From Lepidodermella squamata (taxonomy: Eukaryota; Gastrotricha): 64,000 bases of DNA. The DNA is taken from NCBI GenBank assembly GCA_047495785.1, contig JBLDXI010000013.1, positions 2,232,001 through 2,296,000 of the forward strand. Reading direction: 5' to 3'. How positions within the stretch are numbered: position 1 is the first letter of the stretch; each line of letters starts with the position of its first letter. Made by a program: the position numbers and the translations under genes. Positions 24,268-35,939 of this stretch are shown in pieces. Below the pieces are notes generated by a model. It made no database searches, had not been told where the DNA came from, and saw nothing but the letters and a program-made list of their open reading frames with translations.

Positions 24268-24427
24268 ATCTATATTCAAAATATAGATTTTCCAGGTCAA
24301 AAATATAGATACACCTGAATCTATATTTCAGATATAGATCAGAAATATAGTTCATATTCAAATCTATATTTGAAGTATGAAAAAATATAGATTTGTGTTT
24401 CAAGGTTAAAAATATAGACACAGTGTT
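24268..24427. repeat. Cluster of AATCTATATTT / AAATATAGATT inverted repeats
   Basis: At least six occurrences of ATATAGA or its complement alternate in direction over about 160 bp, giving several overlapping potential hairpins. Copies of the same short motif also lie inside the palindromic element at 23151-23360. Confidence 0.5.
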
Positions 24428-24804
24428 ATATTTAAAATCACGCCAGGTGATTGTAGCGAGCACGCACCCAAAATTTGACGCGACTTGAGCGAGTGGAACG
24501 ACGGCTTAAGGTCGTTAACAAATTGTTTTTCACATTTTAAACATCGCAACTTGATTAACGCCAAATTTAATTACTAAAATATACTAGAATATTTATGCCG
24601 TCTCCATCAACAATTGTAAGCTCTTCCAACGGGAGGCAGCGAATGCTCGAGGGTCAAATGTATCTTACTACATGTATCCCGTATGTCTCTGTACATGTAC
24701 ATGTATCCCGTGAAGAAATGCCCCAAAAACCTTTAAGAAATAGCCCCACAATGTTTCTCGTCGGGTAAATCTTAATGCGGTACGAAATTTCATTTAATTC
24801 AATA

Positions 24805-24868
24805 CCTAACCAGTTTAGTCGGTTATTCAACTGGTTAGGGTTAGGGTTAGGGTTAGGTTAGGGTTAGA
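24805..24868. repeat. Interstitial telomere-type repeat with adjoining hairpin
   Basis: From about 24833 there are five near-perfect TTAGGG units, one shortened to TTAGG. Immediately before it, CCTAACCAGTT (24805-24815) and AACTGGTTAGG (24829-24839) form an 11-bp stem with a 13-nt loop that runs into the array. TTAGGG is the ancestral animal telomere unit, so this may be a healed break or telomerase-mediated insertion. Confidence 0.7.
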
Positions 24869-25090
24869 TGCTTGGTCTTAAAATCGGGGACTTTGAACGG
24901 ATTGGTATATTTTGGTATGAGGATATTTCAAGGCTCTAAGCCGTCCTAATAGATATTCATTTTCGTTTACTATTATTTATATTCCCCGTTCTTTTCCCAT
25001 ATTAGCTAATAAAAAAAAATTGCTGCGGAAAAAACGTTCATTTGCTGCGAAAATAAAGCGATACTGCGAAAAGAAAAAAATTGCTGCGGA

Positions 25091-27240
25091 AAGAAGTACC
25101 GATCTTTTATCCGCGATAACCGAAGAAATAAAAAATTAACCGGAGAAAACCAGGAAAGCCCCGAAATTAACTGGTTCGGTAATTTTCGGTATTTTACGGT
25201 ATTTCGGTATATATTTGGCCAAATTTCTCCGGACTTTTTTAATCCTATTAACAAGTGACTTGCATTCAGAACATTGAAAGCTTTTACATGGCAATCAACG
25301 GTGTGAGAGCGCCTGCAGCCGTGATAAACTAAGCCGGTTTTTCGTCTGTCCCCCTGGCACTGTATTCCATCGTAAATTGTGACAATCGAGCCTTTCCATT
25401 GGTTTATCGAAATATTTCAAGTTCACCTGGAGCAAAGGACATGCTCTCGCCTACTATCTTCGGGGCGCCGAGTCTCATCGACGCGTTACTTCACATTTTT
25501 TATTTTGTTCATATCAATCCAACAACGAAGTTGGGTGTTGGGCTAATTATGCTCGAGATCAAAGGTGAATCCGCGCTGAACAGCGCAACTGTCAACGGCG
25601 CGATAACACTAGCGTCGCCATTTCTCGATACTAATCGTGGACGTGCATTAGTTGTATAGATTTTTAGGGCTGGCGGCAACCCAAGTGAGTCACCTGGTGA
25701 GGTGGTGAGTCGTTATTAGCGGGCAGCAGTTTTTTAAAGGCGGACGACCGTGCTTCTTCGGCTTATCGTCGTCACCAGTTTGATCGTTGACCTTAAGTGC
25801 GGTCTTCCGCGTTTGCGATTTAATAACTTTTGTTCAAGACTTGATAGATAATTTTTATGATGCGGGGCGCTGTTGTAAAATAGATACCTAACGTTTTTTT
25901 AATTATTGGGTAATTTTACAGCAATTTTACACAAACAGCCTTTATCTAATTGAAAAGGAAATTTGAAAACGCCTTCTTTTTCGCAAGGCCACTCCAAAAA
26001 CAGTATATATCACGCTTCACGGTGACAACCCGTAACGCAGAATTTTCGAAATAAAGTGCGCAAGGCCGGCAGCGTAACAGGGAGGCGGGCACGCGCGCGT
26101 TCGCCTGGCGCCGCATAGTACATTTGTGTTATTAGTGATTCCGCGTGTCGAGTCCATAGTATATTAGTCTCAAGGATGTTGCCCCTTGCGCGCATCCAAT
26201 TATAGCAACACCTCGCGCAATTAGCCACACATAATATTGTTAAACCATTACAGCCTCTATAAGGTTTTGTTGTTGTGGCCGTTCGCCGCGCGCTTGCCGC
26301 GGCGAGGTCCGGTTATTTGAAAATTTAAATTAGGCGCGCGAAGAATAGTTCATCATTCATTTCTTCTTTTACTTGTGCCAAATTTTGTTATTAATTTTTT
26401 GTTACTTTTCTTTCGCGCGGAAATTCAATTGATTAAATTCATGTATTTAATCAATTGAAAATCTTGGCTTTCGGTAGTTAGCACAGTAATTTGCCTGTAA
26501 TTACAAGGCACTGTCATCTATTTATTTTAAATGGCTCTATTCAGTTTTTGCCTTCTATTACGGTCCTTCCTCATATTTCGGTATTTACAGTAATTCTTCT
26601 TCAATTTCACGAGGCTTGCTGTCCTAGCTAAAAGGCACGAGAAAATGCGCTAGTCTTTTCCCGCTTTTTCTAAGTATTTTTCAAAAGCATTTATTCCAAT
26701 TTATCACAACCGATCATTCTCTCAGATGAAACTGAAATTTTGAGTGACGACACTTAATCGAAGAAGATTAGGTATATAATGACTATGAATAATTGATTAT
26801 TAATTCAATTTTTTAAGAGGGATTTGAGGACAAAGATTCTCTGTTATATGACTTGATATTTTCCGACTTCATTCCCATATGCCACCAAAATGATGAAAAT
26901 GATGTAAAAAATAGAGAAGAAGAAGAAGAAAAAACCGATGTAAAATCCATGAACAACTTTGATTTTTAAATGTTTAAAGGTAGCTGGTAGTGGAACAGGT
27001 GCTACGTTTAGGAACGCGCGGTCGTGCGCGGTTGGAATTTAAATTTAATTCTGAACTCTTAGCTTCTAACGATTTGTCCCAATCTCAAAATATGCAATAT
27101 GAAAATTATGAATCGTTCGCTGAAAAGCGAAAAATGTAAACACTAGTGCTATGTTTGTCAAGTAGAAAGTTCACATCTGAACTGCGTCGGCTGAGATTTA
27201 AGTATCGGAAGAGAGGGGTAAATCGGGAGAAGATAGCGGC
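25091..27240. other. Long intergenic stretch, no gene recognised
   Basis: This 2.1-kb stretch contains short runs such as repeated CGGTATTT (25180-25215) and a GC-rich patch near 26050-26300, but no frame with recognisable protein motifs or splice structure. It may hold distal promoter elements of the receptor gene that follows. Confidence 0.4.
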
Positions 27241-27250
27241 TATATTTATA
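27241..27250 (+). promoter_or_regulatory. TATA element of the second GPI-type receptor gene
   Basis: TATATTTATA, preceded by CGGC, sits about 180 bp before the ATG, the same spacing and context as the TATA box at 16519 in the sister gene. Conservation between duplicates supports function. Confidence 0.5.
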
Positions 27251-27427
27251 ATCCATCGCCTCCCAAAGCAATTCGCCCATGTTTTTTTCGGTAGAATATA
27301 AATGAAACGCAGCTTTCATCTTGCCCAACGTCCGCGTGTGTTTTTTAGAGAACTACCATTTTTTTCTTGCGGAGGGTGCAACAAACCGAATAATCATTTC
27401 TGTTATTTTCAAGAGGCAATATAGGCA

Positions 27428-30400
27428 ATGCTTCGTACAGTTCTAGCGTGTACGCTCGCTTTGGCTTTCACCTCTATCAGCAAGGTTGAAAGCCAGGCTA
27501 ACCCTACTACCTCACGTCCGTCTGTGAATGATACCACAGCGAAAATGACAACGGTTGGTCGAAGTAATGCACGGCCAGTACGGCCAGCTCGTGCTGTTAC
27601 AACAACTGAAGCCAAGACTCTGGCTGCTGTCGGTGTGTTTCTTCCTCATTTTTACCGGTGTTAATTCAAAGTAATATTTTTGTTATAAAGATTCAGCAGT
27701 AAACAGTACATTATCCGTCAAAGTGGAGCCATCTGGCTGGCTCAACTATTCGTCCATCGCTACAGTCAAATTTACCGCATCCCCACCATGCACTGGCTCC
27801 ATGTCTTTATATTACCTTCAAAAGAATGACCATACCGATAGTTTCAGCGAGTCTTGCTACTACAGCCCTGTTCGATGTTCAAAATCGATTCCGAATGTGA
27901 CCGTTGCTACTGACGATGCTCGGGGTGCGTGGATTCAATTAACTGGCAAAACAACAGACCTCAAAATCGGTCGCTACATCCACCGCTGTACGAAAGATAG
28001 TCCTGAAGAAGATAAGCCAGACTCTGCATTAGAGGGTCGTATCGCCACCCTCGGTTTCAATGGTTAGTTCATTACTATTTCATTGATAACTGTCGAAGTA
28101 AAAGTATTTTCTAGTGAATCCTAAGTTTTCGCATTTGAAAATCAGCATTCCCTCTATTGGAATGGATAATCTAATTGAGCTAACCTCGAATAATGTCTGG
28201 TCAGCCGTTCGGCTTAACGAATCTGCGGATTCGGCGTTCTTGTACTTCGGAGTCGCGAGGGGATCCTCTCGACATAACGATACTTCTTTCAGCTCGTTCA
28301 GATTCACCTGGCCAGATTCTGATGTTAACAATGGAAAATATGGCTCTGTGATTAGCCCACTATACGGGCGAAGAGTCATCTCGTAGATCCAAAGATATAA
28401 TATTTTAAACTATGCTAATATTCTTACGTGTTTAAAGATCTTATGCGCCTAATGGACAATGGGTTGGGTACGAGATTCAGAAGCAAGCATTGGCTACAGC
28501 TAAGATCTGCTCGATCAAGAGCACTGTCTACGCTTCCCTACACGGTGCGCCAGAACGAGACTCTCTCAGCCTAACACTCAACTTTACCTATTCAAAGATG
28601 ATCTCCTCAATTTCCGGTAAAAATTCACCGCTCAATTGGACATTTGAGTTAATTTATTTATAATCATATATCATAATATAGTCGTTCGCACTAATAACTC
28701 CCAATGTGAATGCCGATTTACTTGCAATGTTTTTGACGAATGTTCTGATGAGTCCGACAATAGCCCTGCTGAGTTCTCTTGGTACTTCGGATTTGTTATG
28801 GGTGATGATGTAAGGACTTATCCCCTTCTGATTATGTTATTAAGTCGCTGTTTTGCTTTCACAGAGCGATTGGATCAGTACCGGCTCCCAGGCTAGCTAT
28901 ATCATGAATGGGACAGACTGCCAAGAGCGATACAGGATAGCTGGCCTATCTCCAGTGCAATACATCGTTGGCTGCAAGCTAGAAAGGAAGAATAACACTG
29001 AGTTAATCAGCAGCATGCAAACAGATTTCAGGAGTCTGCTCAAGTGGTGCAACTCAAGCGAATTTCAATGCATGTCTGGTGGATGTATACCTATCGGGTA
29101 CAAATGCAACGGGCGCGACGATTGTTCTGATGGTTCGGATGAATACTCCGATATTTGCAAGAGCCAGAACAAGACAAGCTGCGGGCCTGGGAAATTCCAG
29201 TGCGTTGATGGAAGTATGATTTATTTATTTCGCCTAACTGACAGTTGAATTTTTTATTTTTTAAAGAGAGTTGTATTCAAGAGAAATTCCGATGTGACTC
29301 CATCGTGGACTGTGCCGATAAATCAGACGAAACCAATTGCATGGTCAAGGGAGCTGTGTGCCCAAGAAGTTATTACAGGTGTCCCGGTTCAAGCCGGTGT
29401 ATCTCAAACTTGTAAATTTATGTTTCCGAGCTACGAAATCTAAATCAAGTCTTTAATTCATTATGTAGACGTGTTTGTGATGGGATTGTCGATTGCATCG
29501 GTATTTTCCAGAAGCTTTTTAAAACGCGGTTACTTATCTTAGTAATCTTTCTACTGATCAGGAGCGGAGGATGAATTGAGCTGCTCTGACGGCAAATTTA
29601 CGTGTACGGCCGACAAACAGGCTTATACCTCTAGCTTATGTAACTCCGTAAGTTTCGAGCGATGCATTAATGATAAAGGGTTACTTTTGCGGGATGCATT
29701 TTCAGGTCAACGACTGCGGCGATAATTCGGTGACACTTTGTAACAAGTCTCTTGCGGCAAATGAATGTTTTTAATAGGACGAGGCCTCGTGCGGAGACTA
29801 CACGTCACAAAAATGCCTCCATATGGGCTCATGGAATAACCAATGGTTTCAATGCGTTTCGGATGGGAAGTGCATAAATCCTGACAACATTTGCGATAGA
29901 GTTCCAGACTGTTGTAAGTGAATTTAACCATTTGATAAACAATTATACCACGAGTATTATTTGTAGCTGATGGCAGCGATGAATATGGCTGTTCGATCAA
30001 GCCTGACAATGTCACCGATACCACTTTTACATCGAAGAGCAACCAAGAAAAACCTAGAATCGTCAGCATTTGTCATCCTTTGGAATTCAAATGCCAGAAT
30101 GGGCGATGCGTCAATCGTGAGCGCGATGGTAGGCGATGAGAATTTGGCTGTTATAGAGATAACACAGGTTTTTCGCAGGGTTAATTTGCAACGGAAATAA
30201 CGATTGTGGGGACAATAGTGACGAAGGTGAAGTTTGTCAGAAATGTGATGAGAACAGTGGCTTGTTCAGGTGCAAAAATACCGGCAGATGTATTGCAAAA
30301 TCATCAGTATGCGACGGCAGGTTAAGCTGCGCTGCACCCTGGTTGGGTGAAAATGACCTATCTGATGAAACCCCCGAAGCTTGTGATTGGTTGCAGGATA

Positions 30401-32389
30401 AAGTGACGAAAAACTTGCTCGCCAAATGCCCATCTGGATACATTCAATGCCAAACCAGCGGCAGATGTGTTTCAGTCAACGCACTTTGTGATGGTGTTCA
30501 AGATTGTTGTCCCAATGATGTATCGTCCGATTCAGAGGTCTTGTCAGCACCAGGGGCGAAGGTTCATAACAACGTGACCCATCTGAACAGATGCGAGCGA
30601 ACTGACGAAATCGGCTGCGAAAACAGGAGAAAATGCTCGAAGGAGAATGGAGGTTGTGCTGGGCAATGTACACCGGCTTTCAAGGCGGAGAAAAATGTCT
30701 GCGAAACAGATACATCAGCGCTGGAGATAGGTTTTTGCTCCTGCGGGGAGGGTTATTATCGCCCCTGGTGGAATGCGTCACTGTGTCTTGACATCGATGA
30801 GTGCGCATCAGTTTCAAGCAATAACTGCTCCCAGGCGTGCGAAAACTTGCCAGGGTCTTATCGCTGCACTTGCGAGAATGGTTTCGTTGACGAATCGGTC
30901 AATGATAAACGCAAACCGATAGGCTCTTGCGTGCCTCCTAATCAAGATCAAGATTTGGTCTTCGTATACACATACGGTGGTTCAGTTCGTGCTTTACGGA
31001 AGTCTCAATTCGTCCCTCAGCTCTTGGGCGATATTTCATCAGAAGTAAGTTCTGCCAGCCAGATTTTTTATCAAAGGACAGCATATGTCATCAGGTATAA
31101 AGTAAGTTATGGCCATTGGGAATTTCAAGTTATCTATTGCTGATATCATACAGGCCCTGGATATCACTCAGACTGTAGATATCGCACAGGCTCTGGATAT
31201 CGATGTAAGAGATGGAAGTGTGGTGTATGCTGATCAAAGATCGCTGATAAAATCCTCAGTTTTCTTGGATCGAAACAATCAAGTTCCACCTCAAAATCTT
31301 TCAGATGGATCTACATTCGCCTACCAAAACATCTATGACATAGCCATCGATTTCATCGGCAACAACATCTACGTTGCTGATATCAACGGTGATTCCTCCG
31401 CGAAGAAGGGCAGTTCGAGAATTGTTGTCTCCACGGCGGATGGAAGGTATCCAACTGTTCTGCTGGAGCTGCCTGCTAATCAATCGATCACTGCAGTCGC
31501 CGTCAATCCTATTAATGGCAAACTGTATTACGCTTATTCCCTGAATGTTAGCACTGCAGACTCATTAGATTACGAATTTTACCTCGAAGTCATGTCAATG
31601 AATGGTAGCAAATCAGGCAAGGCTGTCATCTTCAAAGCCGTTAAGAACTTCTACGTGTTAGACGGAATAACATCGTTGGTTGTCGACTATCTGGGAAATG
31701 GAAGAATCTACTTCAACGCTGGTACCTCGATCTACATGATGAATCACGACGGGTCCGAACTTACGGCGATTCCAAGAACTCAACAAGATTCACCATATGG
31801 ACGTAGATTCGACGTGTTCGGCAGTAAATTGTATGGGTTGCTGGGGAAGTCGTATGAAATTGCAGTGGGTAAACCTTTCAAAGAGAGTGCGCAACTTGCG
31901 GAAGCTGATAAATTCGGGCGGCGAATCGGTGTTAAAATACGCGATGCAACTGATGAATACAACAACATAAGGATTTACCATCCGTTGAAGGCTGGCAATC
32001 TGGGGAGATTACCTAACCCATGCGCCCAGTTACAATGCAGCCATCTTTGCCTACTCAACATGAATGGAGGTGCATCATGCTTCTGCCCGGATGGCTCAAG
32101 CTCCAGAAACTGTTCCGCCCCTGTTGTGCCGGAGCTTGAGAAGCCAAGTGTTTGCTTCGCCAACTGTGCGCCAGATCGTGGCAAATGCACCCCTCGCAAG
32201 GTGACTTTGCAAGGGAGGACACTAACTGAATATCAGTGCGAATGCTTTCATCCTGACTTTGCCGGACGGTGGTGTAACGAGCTGCCGAAAGGACTTGAAG
32301 CGAATACGTGCGATGTCGCTTCTTCAACTGAAGCAAACTTTGTAGCGATGGCTCTTATGTTTGTTTTAACTATATTCCCTGCTCTTTGA
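27428..32389 (+). CDS. LRP-like mosaic receptor, GPI-type C-terminus (copy 2)
   Basis: Fourteen exons parallel those of the gene at 16701 (27428-27632, 27697-28062, 28115-28382, 28438-28616, 28682-28809, 28865-29213, 29267-29411, 29469-29500, 29562-29647, 29706-29729, 29778-29913, 29967-30116, 30179-31044, 31154-32389) and give 1389 residues. The domain order is the same: signal peptide, Thr-rich linker, family N-terminal region, eight LDLa units, EGF pair with DIDEC, YWTD-like propeller, EGF and a hydrophobic GPI-signal-like end. Differences from copy 1: no RKRR site, and a 36-bp internal duplication at the start of the last exon that creates two in-frame acceptors (exon from 31154 or 31190; 1389 or 1377 residues). 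Even introns and leader are similar between the copies. Expected at the cell surface or, if cleaved, secreted. Confidence 0.87.
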
Positions 32390-33202
32390 AAGGGACATTT
32401 TAACAATAAGATGTTTGCGGGCATCTCCAAAGAATGCCAAAGAATGCCGGTTTGTTGCTCTAAATTCCACTCCTTGCGCATTTTTTCCTACTCAATTCCT
32501 GTATTTCTCTCTTCTTCGACAATTACCTAATGGAAAAATACGCCCTTGTTTTTATCACCTTGTCTATATTGATTATTGATGCAGTATATTTGGAGAATGC
32601 AGAAATGAGGCCAGATGTTCCTATCCGAGAACCTTTAACATAATATTGCGATTTTTGCTACTCATTCTATGCAGATTTAAAACGGGTTTTTGGCCCATGC
32701 CCATACTCTGGTTCAAGTTGTGGATAAGAAGATAATAAAAATAAAAGTACTAGTTGGAACGTGTGATTTTTTTAAATTTTCCAGTCAAGGCCAAGTTGCT
32801 CAGAGTTTTCAATCTTATCAATTTCAATTATCACTTTACAGTTGCTAGGAAGTGATATTCGTTGGTTTGGTGCTGCGATGTGATCCTCTTTTTAACTGAA
32901 GCTAAAGACGGTCTCGGACCTCTTCTGACCTTCGCCCTTTTAGGACCAAAGACATTGTTTGTTAGAATTCAAATGACAAAATGACAATAAACACGCGCGA
33001 AGTGTCTCAAATCGCGTTCTAATAAACAACAGACCTTCGAATTATTGCGCGAACCTGAAACAGAGGGCTAGTTCATAAAGACAATTTTGCAGCGACACGC
33101 GACCGATGCCTAACGCGTCTGTGGAAATTGGCGCGTGGCGTTCGAATAAAAGTAGGAAATAAACAACAAAATATTCATTCCTTATTATTTTTATCCAAAA
33201 AA
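32390..33202. other. Intergenic spacer
   Basis: No gene is supported here. It must hold the poly(A) site of the receptor gene and the promoter of the chitin-binding gene. Upstream of the next ATG the frame stays open, but without an in-frame ATG before 33203. Confidence 0.4.
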
Positions 33203-35841
33203 ATGGTTAAAATTATTCTCGCTGCTGTGCTAGCTCTTATTTTTCAAGTCGATGCGTTGACGGTCGAGCAGCAGCAGTGTGTTGGAGCTCGCAACAGCCG
33301 AAACGACCGCGATTTGTACCCGCACCCAAGTGATTGTCACAAATTCATCCACTGCGTCTATCACGAAGACAAGGACCCGGATGCCTTTGTCGTGAAATGC
33401 CCGGCTGGCCAGTTTTGGCGTGATCCTGTCCAGAGTTGCATGCCCGAGGGCTCTACGCAATGCAGCGATCGCTGTTTGGACAACGCCGGTCTCGGCTATT
33501 TCGCGAGTTCAACCAACTGCCGGCAGTACTACTTGTGCTCGAACCGAGCTGCCTACGCCATGTGCTGCCCGAAGGAGACGCGATTCAACGAAACGGCCTT
33601 CACGTGTGAATCGGACGAAAATTGTCTGAGTGACTGCAAGCAGGAGGCTCCGCTGGACCCTACCGCGGCCAAACCGGCAGTTCAAATTGACGCAACCACA
33701 TGCGTAGATGGCTTCGATCGAAAGCTGAGGATCGACACTGTCCGCGCTGATGGCTACTACAACATTGACGATGATGGTACGTTGCCCATCTTGGAGGATA
33801 TTACAGTATGGGGCATAAATATTGAGCCGACTTTATTTATTCACAGCGCAGTCATTTCGGCTCTGATTCTCACATATCTTATACCGTTGGAAAGCCCACG
33901 AAAAATAGATCATTCCCCTAAAATTTCGCTCAAAAGATCCGGACCGAATCCAAGCTATAGTAAGTTTAATATTTCGAGCTGATTGCTCAAAATCACGTAA
34001 CTTTATTTTATAACTAATCGAGTTTTGAGCTCCATTAAGCTCTAAAAAGTCCCTATTTCAACTGGGGTATCTGTAAAATGACCCGAATAGCCATGAATCT
34101 GACGAAAAAAGTCATTTTCCGCCACATTTTGTGGCACAAGAGACTAGCGCAAGCGTGCCATGGATAGCAAGCTTTAGCTTTTTCACTTGCTTGTGAGCTT
34201 GCTACGTGTTTTCGTAGGCTTTATATCATGCCAAAGTTGTCGAATTAATTTTTGAAGTTGACTTTCAACCCTCTGAGTGAGAAATAATCTATCTGCTCTT
34301 CATTACTGGACTGGGGTTTCGCTTTTTTGGCTAATATTGGGGGGTGTGTGCCTATATGGTGTGCCTTCGCTTTATCGCATCATCGTGTCGCAATGGGGCA
34401 CATATCAATGTCCCAAATCATTGCCAGAGATGCCTGGAGCATGCCGGGATGGTGATCTGTCAATTTTTTAGGGTTTGGGAGCGTCCAGAGTTTGCCTTTG
34501 ATATGTATCAAAACTAGAATTTAAATTTTTGAAAGATGGTGATTTTTGTGCGATCAACACGGCTTCTTAAACTTGCTATAGATTGGATTCGGTCCGGATC
34601 TTTTGAGCGAAATTTTAGGGAAATGATCTATTTCTCATGGGCTTTCCAACGGTATAAGATATGTGAGAATCAGAGCCGAAATGACTGCGCTGTGAATAAA
34701 TAAAATCGGCTCAATATTTATGCCCCATACTGTATTTCATCAAATTTAATAAAAATTTGAAAATTTGAAATTTAAATATTAATTTAATTTCGATTATTTC
34801 CATTAAAAATTATAATTCGGAAAGTCGAAAAATGTAAATCAAGTCCAAGAAGAATTGTTAATAAATTTTTTATTCAATTGACTCACCTGATTGATAAAAA
34901 AATTCAAATTCAAAAGCCGAAAATGTCTAGTCTTCTTGATTGTATTTCAATGAAATTCAGAAAATGATGTAAGTACTTCAATTTTTTTTTAATTTGAAAA
35001 TGTGTAGGTAATCTGAGCCCCAGAATGCCTTGCCCTGTCGGTCTCCTGTTCGAAGTAGCCTCTTGCCGCTGCAATACCGCAGCTAATGGCACTCTACCTG
35101 ATTCAGCGACGCGCAAGCCTCACCGCGCTGTATCGCTGTGGGTCAACTTTGATGAAGGTTCTCAACCCAAGGACTTGTCAATCTCCAAATACTACGTCAA
35201 CCTGGCTGGTGACGCTGCCATTGTCAGCTCGCCTGTTGCCTTTGGCTCCGGGTCTCTCCACGTTCCAGGTGGCAATACTTCCTATGCCGCTGTTTTCGGC
35301 TTGAAAAGTGTCGATTTCGGAGCTGCTCTTTCATGGTGCGCTGCTTTCAGGTAAAAACCGTAATTTGTTGCTTAAATTGTTGTTATAAGATTAGTTATTT
35401 AGATGCTCATCCGCATCTTGTTCCAAGGGTGGCATTTTGTCCAACAGCAAGGATGGCCAGTCGACTGAATACACCGTGATCATCGGCATCAACAGCGCCT
35501 CGCAACTGACCGTTCGCTTGAACCTGGCGACTGGCGCCCAGCAGGCTACCTTGACTCTTCCAACTGGTGGCGACTGGAACCACGTTTGCGTTACCTATGG
35601 CGCGAACACTTTTTCAGTCTACCTTAACGGCGCGCTGGCGTTTGATGAAAGCATCGGTGGCTTCACCATCATCAGCCGTTACGCATTCATTATCGGCAAC
35701 GATTTGGGTCTTGGATCATTTTCGGGCAATATCGACCAAGTTCTGGTTGCCCCGTTCCGGTTGACTGCGGCCGAGGTCACAGCTCTTCACAATAATGACC
35801 TGGCAACTCTTACTGCTAACGGCTTCTTCGGCGCGAATTAA
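33203..35841 (+). CDS. Secreted chitin-binding (peritrophin) and LamG-type matrix protein, Pif-like
   Basis: Three exons (33203-33776, 35008-35350, 35403-35841) give 451 residues. A signal peptide (MVKIILAAVLALIFQVDA) is followed by two clear peritrophin-A/CBM14 modules (six-Cys spacing; DLYPHPSDCHKFIHCVYH and YFASSTNCRQYYLCSN), a third degenerate one split by intron 1 (CVDGFD... then MPCPVGLLFEVASCRCN), and a C-terminal LamG/concanavalin-like domain (AVSLWVNFDEGS, WNHVCVTYG, FSVYLNGALAFDES, GNIDQVLVAPF). CBM14 modules bind chitin; CBM14 plus LamG is the arrangement seen in Pif-type matrix proteins, although no VWA domain is found here. Probable role: cuticle, gut lining or other chitinous matrix. 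Intron 1 is 1231 nt, far longer than others in the window, because it contains a transposon. Confidence 0.88.
33804..34732. mobile_element. Non-autonomous Tc1/mariner-type element inside intron 1
   Basis: About 160-bp terminal inverted repeats begin CAGTATGGGGCATAAATAT and end ATATTTATGCCCCATACTG, flanked on both sides by the dinucleotide TA (33802-33803, 34733-34734), the target duplication of Tc1/mariner elements. At 929 bp, with no frame resembling a DDE transposase, it is a non-autonomous element. Reading exon 1 through into its left arm would add a nonsense tail and stop at 33982. Confidence 0.8.
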
Positions 35842-35885
35842 CTTCGAATTTTTAGAATTTGACAAATTATTACTTTTCGCCGCTA

Positions 35886-35922
35886 TTTAATGTGCTGACT
35901 TCATCAAAATTTATGAAATAAA
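35886..35922. promoter_or_regulatory. Opposed poly(A) signals between two convergent genes
   Basis: AATAAA at 35917-35922 on the + strand serves the LamG gene. ATTAAA on the - strand (35886-35891) could serve the temptin-like gene that ends at 35940. If both are used, the two 3' ends overlap by about 50 nt. Confidence 0.4.
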
Positions 35923-35939
35923 AAAATGATATGAAAATG

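Larger units (their letters stand above)
22823..25090. repeat. Pair of about 70-bp inverted repeats bounding 2.3 kb
   Basis: The left arm 22823-22890 (GCAGCAATTTTTTTT...CGCAGTATCACTTTC...TTCCGCAG) reappears reverse-complemented at 25021-25090 with only scattered differences. The interior contains two palindromic elements, an AT-rich hairpin cluster and a telomere-type tract, but no recognisable gene. It may be the two ends of a decayed DNA transposon, or two independent copies of a small repeat. Confidence 0.5.

Noticed and set aside
25399-25659. 86-codon + strand frame
   Set aside because: No splice context, family resemblance or paralogue; not supported as a gene.
26010-26228. Arg/Ala-rich - strand frame in a GC-rich patch
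   Set aside because: The composition follows local GC content, without motifs.
33128-33202. N-terminal extension of the chitin-binding protein
   Set aside because: The open frame upstream has no ATG, and the ATG at 33203 begins a clear signal peptide.
34277-34471. 64-codon frame inside the Tc1/mariner-type element
   Set aside because: It does not resemble a DDE transposase and is too short; probably chance.
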